Shown here: one piece after another, positions 63,567-64,000 of the stretch
How the letters are laid out: every line of letters starts with the position of its first letter
Numbering within the stretch: position 1 is the stretch's first letter
NCBI RefSeq assembly: GCF_004367585.1
Contig: NZ_CP038015.1
Location: 2,610,001-2,674,000, forward strand
From: Paenisporosarcina antarctica
GTDB lineage: Bacteria; Bacillota; Bacilli; Bacillales_A; Planococcaceae
Direction of reading: 5' to 3'
Length of the DNA: 64,000 nucleotides
The notes under the pieces: model-generated
The model's database searches: none
The model's input: only the letters and a program-made list of their open reading frames with translations
What the model was told of the DNA's origin: nothing
Translations under genes and position numbers: made by a program

Positions 63567-64000
63567 TTACTTTCTGTTTTTTATTAAACCCTTTGCTATA
63601 ATAACTAAATATTTAAATTCTCTTGTCTTAAAAAATAAACCACTGAAAATTACACCTGTCACGCTTATGCATATAAACACCATTAAGAGGAACGAAAGAA
63701 TAGTAGTCTCTTCTATAAATTTAAATATATATTGAATAACCATAATATTCGCCAGTGCTACCATTAAATACTTTAGCCAAACGATATAGTAAGTCAAAAC
63801 ATTCTTCTTTAATCCATATTTGTAAACAATCATTGGGTCAAACCAAACGTTTGTTATAACTCTAGTTATAGTGGTAGCCACCAACACCCCAAAGAGACCA
63901 AAATCATCCACTAAATAAAGTGATAAAGATAAATTGATTACAGCAGAAACAGCTGGCCGATACTTGCCATGTACAAATAATCCCATTGTCGAGCGGAATG
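63567..64000 (-). CDS. Polysaccharide flippase (Wzx/MATE-like), C-terminal part, runs off the right edge
   Basis: The frame is open to base 64000, so the start lies outside. The visible 144 residues hold four to five membrane helices: VINLSLSLYLVDDFGLFGVL, VATTITRVITNVWFDPMIVY (family-typical), YLMVALANIMVIQYIFKFIE and ILSFLLMVFICISVTGVIFS, ending FKYLVIIAKGLIKNRK. The sequence FRSTMGLFVHGKYRPAVSAV is typical of oligosaccharide-repeat-unit flippases. Confidence 0.85.
   Translation of the reverse strand, partial: FRSTMGLFVHGKYRPAVSAVINLSLSLYLVDDFGLFGVLVATTITRVITNVWFDPMIVYKYGLKKNVLTYYIVWLKYLMVALANIMVIQYIFKFIEETTILSFLLMVFICISVTGVIFSGLFFKTREFKYLVIIAKGLIKNRK

Overview
The window looks like chromosome of a low-GC, endospore-forming Bacillales bacterium. 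Evidence is AT-rich DNA with strong AGGAGG ribosome sites, a CwlJ-type spore cortex hydrolase, a ComK-family competence regulator, an LtaS-type lipoteichoic acid synthase, WxL surface proteins and a yybP-ykoY manganese riboswitch. A Planococcaceae member (Sporosarcina-like) is my inference; no rRNA or tRNA is present to settle it. I see no CRISPR array.

Layout. 1-9.2 kb: a broken secreted-protein fragment, a CEO-synthase-like dehydrogenase with a damaged start codon, a cyclic-di-GMP riboswitch controlling a WxL protein plus WxL-binding partner, a DUF421 membrane protein, a CYP152 peroxygenase, and a TerC metal exporter behind a manganese riboswitch. 9.7-20.4 kb: XRE regulator, LtaS, an AAA ATPase, an acetyl-CoA hydrolase/transferase with a LytTR regulator, a channel-like membrane protein and an SDR protein. 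20.9-30.3 kb: a defence-like accessory block with a nuclease-RecQ helicase fusion plus membrane coiled-coil partner, a split GHKL/DUF3883 gene, and a three-gene membrane/coiled-coil cluster. 31-38.6 kb: a dihydroorotate-dehydrogenase-like/membrane fusion, CwlJ, GDPD, a small sigma factor and ComK. 39.2-55.6 kb: about 1.66 kb is duplicated in direct orientation and brackets about 13 kb holding an Mrr-type endonuclease, an AbrB-Doc toxin-antitoxin pair and a complete lasso-peptide cluster. 55.8-59 kb: an IS21-family element inside a decayed yifB/comM gene. 59-64 kb: gene remnants, galE and the end of a polysaccharide flippase gene.

The best-defined natural-product system is the lasso cluster (52556 down to 44541, minus strand): nucleotidyltransferase, cyclase, three tandem precursor peptides, HPr-kinase-like kinase, RRE protein, leader peptidase and ABC exporter. 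Two precursors share an identical core and the third differs; all end in serine, the expected site for the kinase. The precursor copies arose by tandem duplication of a unit that also carries the 3' end of the cyclase gene.

The most striking unexplained signal is a set of interspersed repeats (called R1 to R4 here). R1 has about 18 whole or partial copies, is mosaic, carries a GGGTGGCAC/GTGCCACCC hairpin and, in the longer copies, a terminator-like hairpin whose two arms change together between copies. Every R1, R2 and R3 copy I found lies in the same orientation whatever the direction of the neighbouring genes. The repeats sit at gene ends, have truncated at least one gene, and probably supply transcription terminators.
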